Assembly (NCBI RefSeq): GCF_000169455.1
Contig: NZ_AAYC01000001.1
Location: 458,001 to 522,000 of the forward strand
Direction of reading: 5' to 3'
DNA: 64,000 nt
From: Roseobacter sp. SK209-2-6
Lineage (GTDB): Bacteria; Pseudomonadota; Alphaproteobacteria; Rhodobacterales; Rhodobacteraceae
Shown: one piece after another, positions 44,416 through 53,829 of the stretch
Layout of the letters: each line of letters begins with the position of its first letter
Position numbering within the stretch: the stretch's first letter is position 1
Notes under the pieces: model-generated
Seen by the model: only the letters and a program-made list of their open reading frames with translations
Told to the model about the DNA's origin: nothing
The model's database searches: none
Made by a program: the position numbers and the translations under genes

Positions 44416-44699
44416 ATTGTACCGCCCCGCAGTGCGAAATGCCGAAAAAAGAGCATTCGAGATTGACCGCTAACGGTTGTGGTTGAATTTGAGTTTTTTT
44501 TGCGTATAAGTTTCTTAAAATTGATATGGGCTTGAACATCTTCGCCAGGAGAATGTGCTAGGCTCTTGGGGAGGTTCCTGCCGGTTTCGGTAGGTAGTGA
44601 AGCAGAAAGCTGTCCTTCGAAAAATTAGATTTGTGGCTGCCCGCATCTGTGGGGAGGCGGATGTCCTGTGTCCGCTTGGTTGGTAAAGAGGGAACTGGG

Positions 44700-46484
44700 A
44701 TGAAAGCACGGCAGCGCTCTGTGCCTTCCCGCGAACAGGTGGTCGCGGCAATCTACGAAACGGTCCTTCGCCCCGAACTGTTTGACCGTTTCGGAGGCAG
44801 GCAAATAGCAGAATGGACGCAGGAAATGCCTGCGACCCCCTGGGGGTGGAACCCCGTTTTTGAGGCGCCTGAGTTGCAGGCACATTTTGCGCGCGCACTT
44901 GAAATCCTGGAGCAAGAGTGGAACCAGCAGGGCCAACCCACACTCTTGTCATTGCCTTCCAGCAATCCGGCGATTGGTGGGATGGCGGCAGAGGGCTGTT
45001 GGGCGGTTTTTGCTCCAGATGGGACTCTGTTGCGGCATTCCGGCAGTTTTGGCCCCGTCGTCCAGCTTAAACAGGGGTTGGCGCAGGATGCTTTAGGCGC
45101 GCTGGGCGTCTCTGCGCAGGGCATGCAGATCTGGCGAGATCTTCTGTATCGGGTGCGCCAAAAATCGGAAGGTTGGCAACAAATCCGGGCTGCGGGCACA
45201 ATAGATCCTGGTCGCCTCCTCATGTGTCGCCCGATCATGACTGGCGCTGGGGATATGCCAATCGCGGTTGTTGTTGAGGTGCTGGATTTTGCCAGTGGGC
45301 CTACCATCTCCAAGTTCCTGCAGGAGACCTTCTCGCTGGAAGGGGGCGAACTGCAATGCCTTGAGGATTTCTTTTGCAATGGCACCTCTCTTCAAGAGGG
45401 AGGGGGGCAGCTTGAACAGCTTTTGGCCATTGTCGCGCGAACCGGTGCACCGGGACTTGCGGAATTTGCGCGTCTGGTCAGTTTTCTGACCTGGGAATAC
45501 AAAACGGACCAGGAAATCGCTGAAGGTCGGCGGCTGCCACCGCAAAGCCTGCTGGAGCATGATGGGCGGGTGACGCAGGTTTTTCGTCTGGGGGCTGACA
45601 CCGGACAGCCTGTCATTTTTGCGCATGGCATAATGGATGGGCTTGCAGGGTTGCAGCGTATGCAGCCCGAGTTGAGGCGGGCGGGTTTTCGTGTCTACGC
45701 GCCAATGCGTGGCGGTTATGGTGCCTCTTCTCCTGCGCCAAAGGACGGTGAGCAGCTGCAGGCTTTTATCGATCAGGTGCACGCACTGATCGAGACTGAA
45801 AATCTGCAACGGCCAATACTCATGGGGCATCGCAGCGGCGCGATCTTTATCCGCGCGGCGGCCCTGCAGTTGCGCGATCGGATCGGGGGGGTGCTTGGGG
45901 TCGCTCCAGCGGCTGCTTTCCACAAATTTCGGCTATATGGCATGCTGCGCGGACATCAGCGCAGCCTTGCTCTGGCCGCGCAATTCGCTCCCAAGCTTAT
46001 GCCTGTTGTGTTAAAAAGCTGGTCTCGCTCCGTGCAGCGACGCGGCGGTGCAACGCTGATGCGACGACAGATCAGCCGTGGGAGTCAGATCCTACCCCGC
46101 CTGAACCAGCTGGATCTGGATCGGGTGTTGACCCAGAGCCATAGCCTCACCATGCAGCAAGATGGCAGCGGGGTGACCGTGGACTTAAAGCTGCTAACCC
46201 GAGATTGGCGCCCGGAAGTGCGCGGGGCGATAAGTCAGGCGATTTTCCTTTGTGGTGAGGGCGAAGCAATGGATGCGCTTGATGGCCTCTTTTCGCGAAT
46301 GGGCGAGAGGGCACAGATGCGGTTTTGTGAAGGATTGGGCGCGGTGATGCTCTATCTGGCGCCAGAATTGGTTCTTTCGGCTCTAGAAGAGCTTGCCCTG
46401 CCGCAAAAGAAACCTTTTCCGACATCCATAACGCCCAATGCGCCTACGGATGCCTCATCTGCGCTGGTATCTAAACCCTTGTAA
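44700..46484 (+). CDS. Regulator-like alpha/beta-hydrolase fold protein with degenerate catalytic site
   Basis: The protein has 594 residues in three parts. Residues 1-230 contain a PAS-like sensor (AVFAPDGTLLRHSG). Residues ~250-297 (FLTWEYKTDQEIAEGRRLPPQSLLEHDGRVTQVF) look like a worn LuxR helix-turn-helix. Residues 300-590 form an alpha/beta-hydrolase fold with PVIFAHGIMDG. The nucleophile elbow reads MGHRSGA, so Arg (378) stands where Ser should be, and GAVMLYLAPE has Ala where the catalytic His is expected (my alignment by eye). It probably binds rather than cleaves a ligand. Family membership is inferred; related LuxR-hydrolase proteins exist in alphaproteobacteria. Confidence 0.68.
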   Translation: MKARQRSVPSREQVVAAIYETVLRPELFDRFGGRQIAEWTQEMPATPWGWNPVFEAPELQAHFARALEILEQEWNQQGQPTLLSLPSSNPAIGGMAAEGCWAVFAPDGTLLRHSGSFGPVVQLKQGLAQDALGALGVSAQGMQIWRDLLYRVRQKSEGWQQIRAAGTIDPGRLLMCRPIMTGAGDMPIAVVVEVLDFASGPTISKFLQETFSLEGGELQCLEDFFCNGTSLQEGGGQLEQLLAIVARTGAPGLAEFARLVSFLTWEYKTDQEIAEGRRLPPQSLLEHDGRVTQVFRLGADTGQPVIFAHGIMDGLAGLQRMQPELRRAGFRVYAPMRGGYGASSPAPKDGEQLQAFIDQVHALIETENLQRPILMGHRSGAIFIRAAALQLRDRIGGVLGVAPAAAFHKFRLYGMLRGHQRSLALAAQFAPKLMPVVLKSWSRSVQRRGGATLMRRQISRGSQILPRLNQLDLDRVLTQSHSLTMQQDGSGVTVDLKLLTRDWRPEVRGAISQAIFLCGEGEAMDALDGLFSRMGERAQMRFCEGLGAVMLYLAPELVLSALEELALPQKKPFPTSITPNAPTDASSALVSKPL

Positions 46485-46561
46485 AGTCGCCAAGCTCAAG
46501 CTGCCGCATGATCTCCAGGATCTTAACGGCAATCAGGCTGGTCCAAACTCGACCCGGCGTT

Positions 46562-47224
46562 TCAGCCAGCGGGGTGGTCAGAGAAGACTTCTGCAAACGC
46601 GCGTCGCAGTGCCAAATCCGCATCGGTCATACTCACTGGCAGGCCCATATCAACCAGGCTGGTCACACCGTGCTCCTGGATGCCACAGGGAACAATGCCG
46701 GTGAAATGCTCCAGATCCGGCTCAACGTTGAGAGAGATCCCGTGAAAGCTGACCCATTTGCGCAGGCGAATGCCGATTGCAGCAATCTTGTCCTCGCAAA
46801 GGCTTCCATCAGCGCGAAGCGGTTTGTCCGGGCGTTCAATCCAGACCCCGACGCGGCCGTCTCTGATATGTCCCGTCAGGTTGAACTCTGCCAGGGCCTT
46901 GATCACCCAGGTTTCCAGCTCATTGACAAAGCGGCGCACATCGCGGCCGCGTTTGCCGACATCCAGCATGACATAGACAACCCGTTGTCCCGGCCCGTGA
47001 TAGGTATATTGCCCGCCGCGTTTTGTGGCATAAACCGGGAACCGCTCAGGGTCGGTCAGATCTTCGATCTTGGCGCTGGTCCCGGCGGTGTAAAGTGGCG
47101 GATGTTCGAGCAGCCAAACGCATTCTTCGGCCGTGCCCGCAGCGATGGCAGAGGCGCGCTCCTCCATGAAACGCACCGCCTCATCATAGTCGACCAGACT
47201 GTCCGAAGTGATCCATTCAACCAT
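46562..47224 (-). CDS. lipB: Octanoyl-[acyl-carrier-protein]-protein N-octanoyltransferase
   Basis: The protein has 220 residues. [16 protein letters not shown] is the family signature, DKIAAIGIR has the catalytic Lys, and GIVPCGI the catalytic Cys. It transfers octanoate from acyl carrier protein to lipoyl domains, the first step of lipoate synthesis. An ATG at 47239 is an alternative start five codons earlier; MVEWITS at 47224 is the usual beginning. It converges on the hydrolase-fold gene and diverges from the caspase gene. Confidence 0.95.
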   Translation of the reverse strand: MVEWITSDSLVDYDEAVRFMEERASAIAAGTAEECVWLLEHPPLYTAGTSAKIEDLTDPERFPVYATKRGGQYTYHGPGQRVVYVMLDVGKRGRDVRRFVNELETWVIKALAEFNLTGHIRDGRVGVWIERPDKPLRADGSLCEDKIAAIGIRLRKWVSFHGISLNVEPDLEHFTGIVPCGIQEHGVTSLVDMGLPVSMTDADLALRRAFAEVFSDHPAG

Positions 47225-47360
47225 TAAACTTCTATCCATTTTCCAAGCCAGAGGTGCGAATTTCCGGTTGAGTAACGGATTCCCGCCTTTCTATGGGCCT
47301 ATTTCGCCTCTAGGCTCAATGCAAGCTGTTCTGTTCGCTTGTATTTGGAGGTTGTACATT

Positions 47361-49034
47361 ATGGGGAAACTAAAGCCGCTGCTCACGATCGCAATTATGG
47401 CATCACTGGCGCTTTCACGACCCGCCGCTGCTGATGTCGGAGACTTTGCCGCAGGCGCCATCATCGGTGGCATCATCGGTGGTGCAATCACCAAGGGAAA
47501 CAACCGTAAGCGACAAACAACAACACGCCGCCGCAGCCGTCTGCCTTCAACCCAGGAAGGCAAGGCGATCCAGGGCGGGCTCAACTATTTTGGCTTCAAC
47601 GCTGGAACTGTCGACGGCCAGCTGGGGCGCAAATCTCGCAACGCGATCTCGCAATATCAGGCCTATCTCGGCTATCCGGTTACCGGACAGCTGAATGAAT
47701 TTGAACGAGAGCTCTTGTTCAGCTCGCACCAGCGTGCCCTGGCCAGCGGCTATCTCGCCACTCAGCAAGCGATGTCTCACCCAGATGGGCCCAAGGGGTT
47801 GCTGCGTATCTATCTGCAAGAGCGCATGGCGCTGCAACAGCAGCAACAGGGTTATAACCAGCTTCCGGCGACAACGATGGTGAACAACCAGGGTGCTCAG
47901 GCGGGCACCAATGCCTATGGCGCGCCACAGCAATATAGTCAGGTCGTGCCACAGCCCGGTGTGCAGCATCAGGGTGGCGTTGTGACAACCTATGGGGCCG
48001 CACAAAACGTGCAGGTCTATGGTGGCCAGGTGCAGGGTCAAGTGCAGGGCCAGTATCAGCAACAGGGACAGGTCTACCAGCCGCAAGGTCAGGTCTATCA
48101 GCAGGGGCAGGTGCCCCAGGTCCCACAACAAGGGCAGGTCTATCAACAGGGACAGGTGCCACAGCAGGGGCAAGCCTATCAGCAACAGCAAGTGCTGCAG
48201 GGGCAGGTGATGGCTTCGGTCCAGGGGCAGCAGCAACAAAATCTTGCGCTGCAGGCCGGGGGCGCAGCGGTGAGCCAAGCGGCCCTGCAGCAGGATCCGG
48301 CTATTGCGCCGCCCCTGCGACGTAGAGCTTTGGTGATTGGCGTTGATGGGTATCAAAACCTCGATGCGCTGCAGAAGGCCCGCAATGACGCACAGGCCAT
48401 CAGCACAACCCTGGTTGGCCTCGGTTTTGATGTAACCACCCTCTATGATGTGGGGCGTCGGGACATCAATGGGGCGGTCTCCACCTTCTCCAACCAGATC
48501 GAACCGGGCGATGAGGTGCTCTTTTACTTTGCCGGTCACGGCGTCGAGGTGGATGGGCGCAACTATCTGCTGCCTGCCGATGTGCCGATGGTGAATTTTG
48601 GCGATGAGACCTATCTGACCGGTGAGAGCATTGCCGCGGATCGCATCCTCAACACTTTCCAGCGCCGTGGCGCGCGTTCAACCGTGATGATTCTGGATGC
48701 TTGTCGTAACAATCCTTTCCCAAGGGATGGACAAAGATCTGTCGGCGGCAGCCGTGGTCTGGTGCGCATGGAGCCACCAAAGGGCGCATTCATCCTCTAT
48801 TCCGCTGGGGCGGGTCAGACCGCTTTGGACCGGCTTTCGGATCAGGACGCCAACCCGAACTCCGTCTTTACACGAGCATTGCTGCAGCGGCTGAATGAGC
48901 CGGGCATGTCCCTGCACGAACTGGCCAAACTGGTACGGCGCGACGTGCAGAAGCTGGCTTCGACCGTCAATCATGACCAGTTCCCCTCTTATTACGACCA
49001 AATGTCGGGGGAACTGATCCTTAGTCAGAACTAG
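47361..49034 (+). CDS. Secreted caspase-like protein (peptidase C14) with glutamine-rich tract
   Basis: The protein has 557 residues: signal peptide (1-24), Gly-rich segment (28-44), basic stretch (48-62), a peptidoglycan-binding-type repeat (66-110, IQGGLNYFGFNAGTVDGQLG), a Gln-rich linker (155-312), and a caspase fold (320-555). Catalytic residues are visible: FYFAGHGVE (His393) and MILDACRNNPF (Cys448), the p20 pattern of metacaspase-like proteases. It probably acts in the periplasm or envelope. The linker has about one Gln in two in its core. Targets are unknown. It is single, with its own terminator. Confidence 0.88.
   Translation: MGKLKPLLTIAIMASLALSRPAAADVGDFAAGAIIGGIIGGAITKGNNRKRQTTTRRRSRLPSTQEGKAIQGGLNYFGFNAGTVDGQLGRKSRNAISQYQAYLGYPVTGQLNEFERELLFSSHQRALASGYLATQQAMSHPDGPKGLLRIYLQERMALQQQQQGYNQLPATTMVNNQGAQAGTNAYGAPQQYSQVVPQPGVQHQGGVVTTYGAAQNVQVYGGQVQGQVQGQYQQQGQVYQPQGQVYQQGQVPQVPQQGQVYQQGQVPQQGQAYQQQQVLQGQVMASVQGQQQQNLALQAGGAAVSQAALQQDPAIAPPLRRRALVIGVDGYQNLDALQKARNDAQAISTTLVGLGFDVTTLYDVGRRDINGAVSTFSNQIEPGDEVLFYFAGHGVEVDGRNYLLPADVPMVNFGDETYLTGESIAADRILNTFQRRGARSTVMILDACRNNPFPRDGQRSVGGSRGLVRMEPPKGAFILYSAGAGQTALDRLSDQDANPNSVFTRALLQRLNEPGMSLHELAKLVRRDVQKLASTVNHDQFPSYYDQMSGELILSQN
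48012..48236 (+). repeat. In-frame glutamine-rich imperfect repeat
   Basis: Within the caspase gene, codons for residues 218-292 repeat the theme QGQVYQ/QQGQVPQ; 36 of 75 residues are Gln. The DNA copies differ at synonymous positions, so the repeat is old and selected at protein level, not a fresh slippage product. Confidence 0.85.
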
Positions 49035-49105
49035 CTGCGCAGGGTGCTTTCCTTTGGGGCATTGACTGCGCTAGGGGAAGCCTGACCGGCAAGAGAAACA
49101 CCCGC

Positions 49106-49135
49106 AAAGACAGTCAGGATACCCTGGCTGTCTTT
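49106..49135 (+). terminator. Terminator after the caspase gene
   Basis: A 13-bp stem with one G-U pair (AAAGACAGUCAGG/CCUGGCUGUCUUU, loop AUAC) lies 71 bases after the stop; the U run is three and part of the stem. Confidence 0.7.
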
Positions 49136-49279
49136 CGTCTGCTGGCCAGATTTGCCATAGGGCTACAGCGGGCGTGCATCTGCGCCGATAGGGACTGGAA
49201 AATAGTCAGAAGAAACGCATTTTGCCTCTTCACATCCCTTAGTGGCTCGTCTAATACCCCCTCACCAAGCCTAGACAGT

Positions 49280-49366
49280 GCGGTCGTGGCGGAATTGGTA
49301 GACGCGCAGCGTTGAGGTCGCTGTGGGGTAACTCCCGTGGAAGTTCGAGTCTTCTCGACCGCACCA
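49280..49366 (+). tRNA. tRNA-Leu (anticodon GAG)
   Basis: The acceptor stem GCGGTCG pairs with CGACCGC, the anticodon stem CAGCG/CGCTG holds the loop TTGAGGT (anticodon GAG), the long variable arm is typical of Leu, the T arm reads GTTCGAGTC, and CCA is encoded. It decodes CUC and CUU. No integrase or attachment repeat is next to it. A promoter of the form TTCACA-N17-TAATAC (49229-49257) may serve it. Confidence 0.96.
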
Positions 49367-49534
49367 TTTTACACTCCGGTGAATTCACTACACTCTAGAT
49401 TTTGTCGAGACGCGAATGCTTTTGAGTATTTTGCGAACCGCAGTTGGTTGGTTTCATCGCCAAGGCAGACCACAAACCCATCACAATCAATGCGCCCGAG
49501 GATTGCGGGTTGGTGGGTTGATTGACGACCTGCC

Positions 49535-50920
49535 TCAGTTGCGCCAGAGCGCTGTCCCAGGGTGGAACTGCGACCAGGCAAACCAGAAGGCTTGATGACT
49601 GCCGAGATCAGCCCCTTTGCCATCCACCGCCTTCACGCCGCCAGCCTCCAGCTTTAGGTGAACATTCTCATAAGAAATGCGCTGCCCCTGTTTCAGAGCT
49701 GCAATCGCAGTGCTGCGCTGGAAGGCAACGGGTTTGCCTGAGGCTGTGACGATGCCGATAATATCCTCATGGACGGGGAGGCGCGGATCGACGTCTCCTA
49801 TTGGAAAGATCGGCCCCTCCGCATCCCGACCATTGCGAAAATCAAAATCCCGGCCAAGCGCCAACTCTTCAGCCAGCACGGTGGTTTCGGGATGTGCCCG
49901 TTTCCAGGTGCCCCAGTCGGTGGTCACAACCGAGGCCTGTTTGAGCGTGAGGCCGCGCTTTGCAAGCGGGCCGGTGACCGCCTTGCCGAGGAAAGTGTCA
50001 AACACTGAATAGGTATTGACGTCATACATGATCTTGTTGGATCGGATCAGCAGACCAGAGGTGCGCAGCACCGGACGTTTCACCCCTGCGGGCAATTGAT
50101 CGGTGAAATAGGCCTGGGCCGAGCCGCAGAGTGTGCAATAGGGAATACCCAGGTCCCGACCGCCAAGGGTATCATTCACCATTTCGCGCACTTCCATGAT
50201 GCGTCGGGGGTAGGCGCGATAGGCGCCGTTGACCTCAACCCCAAAGACAATGTCGCTGTCCTTTAGCCATGTTGCCTCTGTCGCGCTGCTGACCTTCGGG
50301 TTGTCTGCGGCGGGAATGCAGTTGCAGGCCTCATCAGTCTGGCCAAAAGGTCGGTCATCGATCAGAACACCGCCCCAGGAGACCCGTCGCCAATCGATAC
50401 TGCCGGGCGCAAAAATCCGATCCCACCCCGGAACCACACCGGTAAAGATCGCGCGCTTCACGGCCAGATAGTCAGGAGGTTCTGGGATATCCCAGGCGAT
50501 GAGGTGATCGGTAAGCGCGCCCCAGCTGTTGCGTTTGGACAGCCGTTTCCCAAGTAGGTCAGAGGCGGTCTCCGTCAGATCCTTGTTGATACTGCGCGCC
50601 GAGATAAAGCGCAGCATGTCGGCGATGAGCCAGGCAAGGCGCGGGTCACCTGATGCAGCGATGGTCTCCAGCGCCCGAGTTTGCTCCAGCCCCCAGGTCT
50701 GCTGCGCGATACTCTCAACAAAGGCAGTGTTTACCGCCTTGCTCAGCCCTGGAGATAGGGGGCCGCCTGAGATCTTGGGCGGCTGCCCGAATTCCTTGAT
50801 CACATAGTTGGGCAGTGGCGGTCGCTCCTGCGCGGCCGTTGGTCCAGATAGGCAGACAGAGAAGATCAGCAGCGGTAGTAGGAGAATGCGACGCGAAGGA
50901 AAACAGAAGACTGAAGCCAT
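49535..50920 (-). CDS. DUF3179-family protein, secreted
   Basis: The protein has 461 residues with an N-terminal signal sequence (about 1-30, ILLLPLLIFSVCLSGPTAAQ). The C-terminal half is DUF3179: YPRRIMEVREMVNDTLGG, IPYCTLCGSAQAY (a CxxC that could bind a metal or redox centre), SNKIMYDVNTYSVFDTFLGKAVTG and TTVLAEE. The N-terminal half (about 60-180) looks like a helical repeat. The function of DUF3179 is not known. AAGGGG precedes the ATG. It faces tRNA-Leu. Confidence 0.85.
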   Translation of the reverse strand: MASVFCFPSRRILLLPLLIFSVCLSGPTAAQERPPLPNYVIKEFGQPPKISGGPLSPGLSKAVNTAFVESIAQQTWGLEQTRALETIAASGDPRLAWLIADMLRFISARSINKDLTETASDLLGKRLSKRNSWGALTDHLIAWDIPEPPDYLAVKRAIFTGVVPGWDRIFAPGSIDWRRVSWGGVLIDDRPFGQTDEACNCIPAADNPKVSSATEATWLKDSDIVFGVEVNGAYRAYPRRIMEVREMVNDTLGGRDLGIPYCTLCGSAQAYFTDQLPAGVKRPVLRTSGLLIRSNKIMYDVNTYSVFDTFLGKAVTGPLAKRGLTLKQASVVTTDWGTWKRAHPETTVLAEELALGRDFDFRNGRDAEGPIFPIGDVDPRLPVHEDIIGIVTASGKPVAFQRSTAIAALKQGQRISYENVHLKLEAGGVKAVDGKGADLGSHQAFWFAWSQFHPGTALWRN

Positions 50921-51328
50921 AGCGGGCCCCTTTGTACAATTGCCTCATCTCGCCGCCGGCCCTTTGCCTCAACAAGCATTGAGGGGCTTTCTTTTGAAGC
51001 TCGCCTCCAAGCAACGATTGCTCACAGGCTAGGCAAAATGGCCGTCTGATACCAATCACACCTCTATCAAAAAAGCGTGGAAGGGCACTCTTGCATCGGT
51101 GAGGTGTTTTTGTGGAAACTTGGGGTGCTTTGGACCGAGGTGTCTGACCCAGCTTCGGTGCAAGAAAGGGGAAGCATAGAGAGTGAAACAGATAAAGACG
51201 GAATCGTTGCGTCAGTTTCACGCGGGATTTCAGTGAGGTTTCGCAAATTTCCTAAGCAAGTGTTTACCTAAACAAATTAGTTTTTGGTATATTTCGCGAG
51301 TAACGCGTATCCTGTTTTGGAGTTTTGA
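50921..51328. other. Intergenic stretch with one orphan hairpin
   Basis: About 410 bases separate the divergent DUF3179 and kinase genes. The only structure I see is CCTCAA/TTGAGG (50967-50984) followed by GGCTTTCTTTT, terminator-like on the plus strand although no plus-strand gene lies just upstream. A 64-codon frame (51077-51271) has no family. Confidence 0.45.
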
Positions 51329-53527
51329 ATGCCGGTCTGGGTTGTACAGGCAAGTGGAGGGGGGCAGCTTGCTGCCTTTCTTCTGGTGTTTGTAGCAGGC
51401 TGCCTAACGGGTGGCATGCTATATCGCCGCTTTCATGCCGCGCGAGAAAGACGATCGGCCCTGTATGAGCTTGAACGCCTGCGCATCATGTTCGAAGACG
51501 CCATTGCTGCGATCGATGATGGCTTTGTTCTCTATGATGAAGCCGACCGGATGTATATTTGCAATGATGCATTTCGAAACCAGTTCGGCTCCTCCCAATC
51601 CATTCTCAGCGAAGGTCTGACCTATGAGGAGCAGATTGAAAAGCTTGCGCGCTCTGGCATTGTTCCCGGGATAGAAGGGAAAGAGGAGGATTTTGTTCGC
51701 GGACTAATGGAAAAACGGCACAGTGAATTTGGGCTGACAAAAGTTTTTCAGACCCATGATGGCCGCTGGATCCGGCAGCGGGACAAAAAGACATCTGCAG
51801 GAAATGTGGTTGGATTGCGTACCGATATTACTGAGTTGAAGGAACGTGAACTCGAACTCGAAGAGGCGCGGCAACAGGCGGAAGCGGCTGCTGAAGCAAA
51901 GACCGCCTTCCTCGCCAATATGAGCCACGAAATTCGCACCCCGATGAATGGGGTCATTGGTATGGCTGAACTCTTGGAGGAAACGGACCTGAACGAAGAG
52001 CAGCGGATGTGTACCAAGACTGTTGTTGAATCTTCGAATGCTCTTTTATCCCTGGTGAATGATGTCCTTGACTTCTCAAAGGCAGACGCTGGGAAAATGA
52101 CGGTGAACAAAGCGCCCTTTGACCTCGTTGAATGTCTTTATAGTACAGCGACTTTGCTGGCGCCCAACGCGAGTGAGAAGAGCATTGAAATCTGTTTGGA
52201 CATTCCAGACGATCAACCCTGTTGGTGCCTTGGCGACCAGGGACGGTTGCGGCAGGTTCTTATTAACCTGGTTGGAAATGCGATCAAGTTCACGGAAACC
52301 GGTTTTGTCCTGATCAAATTGGAGGTGAATACCGAAAGCGATCTGATGAGATTTCTGGTCCAGGACACTGGAATAGGCATTCCGGCCTCAAAGGTAGACA
52401 CCATCTTCGATGTGTTTGAGCAGGTGAATTCTGAAACAACCCGCCGCTACGACGGGGCGGGGTTGGGGCTCGCTATTTCCAAGAAACTGATTGAGTTGAT
52501 GGGAGGCACGCTGGGAGTGACCTCAAAATTGGGTGAGGGATCGGAGTTCACCTTTGCCTTGCCCCTGGAATCTTGCGAGCCAGTGGAAGAGCCAAGGGTG
52601 TCTTTAGAGCAGGAGCTTCCACAAGGCATCAGGGTTTTGGTGGTTGATGATCTTGAGGTCAATCGTTTGATCTTGCAGAAAACCTTGACCTCTTGGCAGG
52701 CGCAGGTTGTGCTTGCAGAAAACGGGCCACACGCTCTGGAGTGCCTTGAAAAAGAAGAGCCGTTTGATCTAGCCATTCTGGATTTCCAAATGCCGGGAAT
52801 GGATGGCAATATGCTGCTGGAGAGGTTCCGAGAGCATCCCAGCGCACAAAAAATGCCGGTTGTGCTTCTCTCTTCAGTGGACGCTGGTCTGGATTCGGGA
52901 AAAACCAAGGGGCTGGGATTTGCGGCCTCATTGTTAAAGCCGATGCGGGCAGCACGCTTGAAGCAGGTTTTGCTTGGGATCTTTGCGACCCCGTCGGCGG
53001 AGGGCTCGGTTTGCAACGAACGGAAGAGCCTGGACGATTATGATCTAAATGGTGTGCGGATTTTGGTGGCAGAGGACAACCGTACCAACCAATTGGTGAT
53101 CCGAAAAATGATCGAGAAACACGGCGCCGAGGTTGAAATCTGCGCCAATGGACAAGCGGCTGTTGAGAGTTTTGCCCAGTCACCACCTGATTTGGTCCTG
53201 ATGGATGTCTCTATGCCTGAGATGAATGGCTATGAGGCCACCCGCAGGATCCGCGAAGGTGAGACCCTTGCGCAACAACCGCCGGTTCCAATTCTTGCCC
53301 TCACCGCCAATGCAACGCCGAAAGACCGTGAAAAATGCCTGCAAAGCGGGATGACTGATTTCCTGTCCAAACCTGTACGCAAGGCTGTGGTCCTGCAGAA
53401 AATCGAAGAGTACCTTGCCGCGAAGGTTTCGATGAACGGGCATCAAAAGAGCGATGCCAACCTGCCAGAAGGTCCCAAAACCTGCTGCGAGAACCAGGCA
53501 ACGCCTTCCGCAGTAAATCTTAGATAG
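51329..53527 (+). CDS. Hybrid sensor histidine kinase with two receiver domains
   Basis: The protein has 732 residues: one N-terminal membrane segment (13-31), a PAS-7-type sensor (52-170), a coiled linker, HisKA (LANMSHEIRTPMNG, phosphorylated His200), HATPase (NLVGNAIKF, DTGIGIP, GAGLGLAIS), receiver 1 (VLVVDD, Asp485) and receiver 2 (ILVAEDN, Asp626; conserved Lys in LSKPV). There is no periplasmic loop, so it senses a cytoplasmic or membrane cue. No histidine phosphotransfer domain or response regulator lies adjacent; a phosphorelay partner must be elsewhere. It precedes a chemoreceptor gene by about 300 bases. Confidence 0.93.
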   Translation: MPVWVVQASGGGQLAAFLLVFVAGCLTGGMLYRRFHAARERRSALYELERLRIMFEDAIAAIDDGFVLYDEADRMYICNDAFRNQFGSSQSILSEGLTYEEQIEKLARSGIVPGIEGKEEDFVRGLMEKRHSEFGLTKVFQTHDGRWIRQRDKKTSAGNVVGLRTDITELKERELELEEARQQAEAAAEAKTAFLANMSHEIRTPMNGVIGMAELLEETDLNEEQRMCTKTVVESSNALLSLVNDVLDFSKADAGKMTVNKAPFDLVECLYSTATLLAPNASEKSIEICLDIPDDQPCWCLGDQGRLRQVLINLVGNAIKFTETGFVLIKLEVNTESDLMRFLVQDTGIGIPASKVDTIFDVFEQVNSETTRRYDGAGLGLAISKKLIELMGGTLGVTSKLGEGSEFTFALPLESCEPVEEPRVSLEQELPQGIRVLVVDDLEVNRLILQKTLTSWQAQVVLAENGPHALECLEKEEPFDLAILDFQMPGMDGNMLLERFREHPSAQKMPVVLLSSVDAGLDSGKTKGLGFAASLLKPMRAARLKQVLLGIFATPSAEGSVCNERKSLDDYDLNGVRILVAEDNRTNQLVIRKMIEKHGAEVEICANGQAAVESFAQSPPDLVLMDVSMPEMNGYEATRRIREGETLAQQPPVPILALTANATPKDREKCLQSGMTDFLSKPVRKAVVLQKIEEYLAAKVSMNGHQKSDANLPEGPKTCCENQATPSAVNLR

Positions 53528-53829
53528 GGTTTTATCCTCGGCATTTCCACGGCTGCGGATCTTTTGCCCATGATGTTATGAACTTTTTTAGGGAAAGTTG
53601 AATCAAGCTTTCTGGAGCCCCTCGAAACTGTTGGGGTCTTGTTTTGAGTTGTGTTGAGATTTTTGATTTTTCAAATGGTTGTATTTGCGGCCTACTATCT
53701 TGTTTTTATTAACTAGGGGGTTCGACTCAGCTTTCTTGCCTGATGTGGGTTGGAATTGTCGAAATAACAAAATTTTAGGCCCTCTCACCTAGGATCGCAT
53801 AGCGCGCGCTAAATAGGGAATATTCCAGA
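53528..53829. other. AT-rich intergenic region before the chemoreceptor
   Basis: About 300 bases, more AT-rich than the genes around it. No open frame with a ribosome site and no clear repeat is present; it should hold the chemoreceptor promoter, which I could not fix. A weak CCCC/GGGG hairpin with a following T-rich stretch near 53617-53645 may end the kinase transcript. Confidence 0.45.

Noticed and set aside
48012-48236. The glutamine-rich DNA as a CRISPR-like or simple tandem repeat
   Set aside because: The units vary in length and codon choice and stay in frame inside a clear gene, so it is a protein repeat.
49280-49366. tRNA-Leu as an integration site for a mobile element
   Set aside because: No integrase gene and no copy of the tRNA 3' end was noticed nearby; the flanking genes look ordinary.
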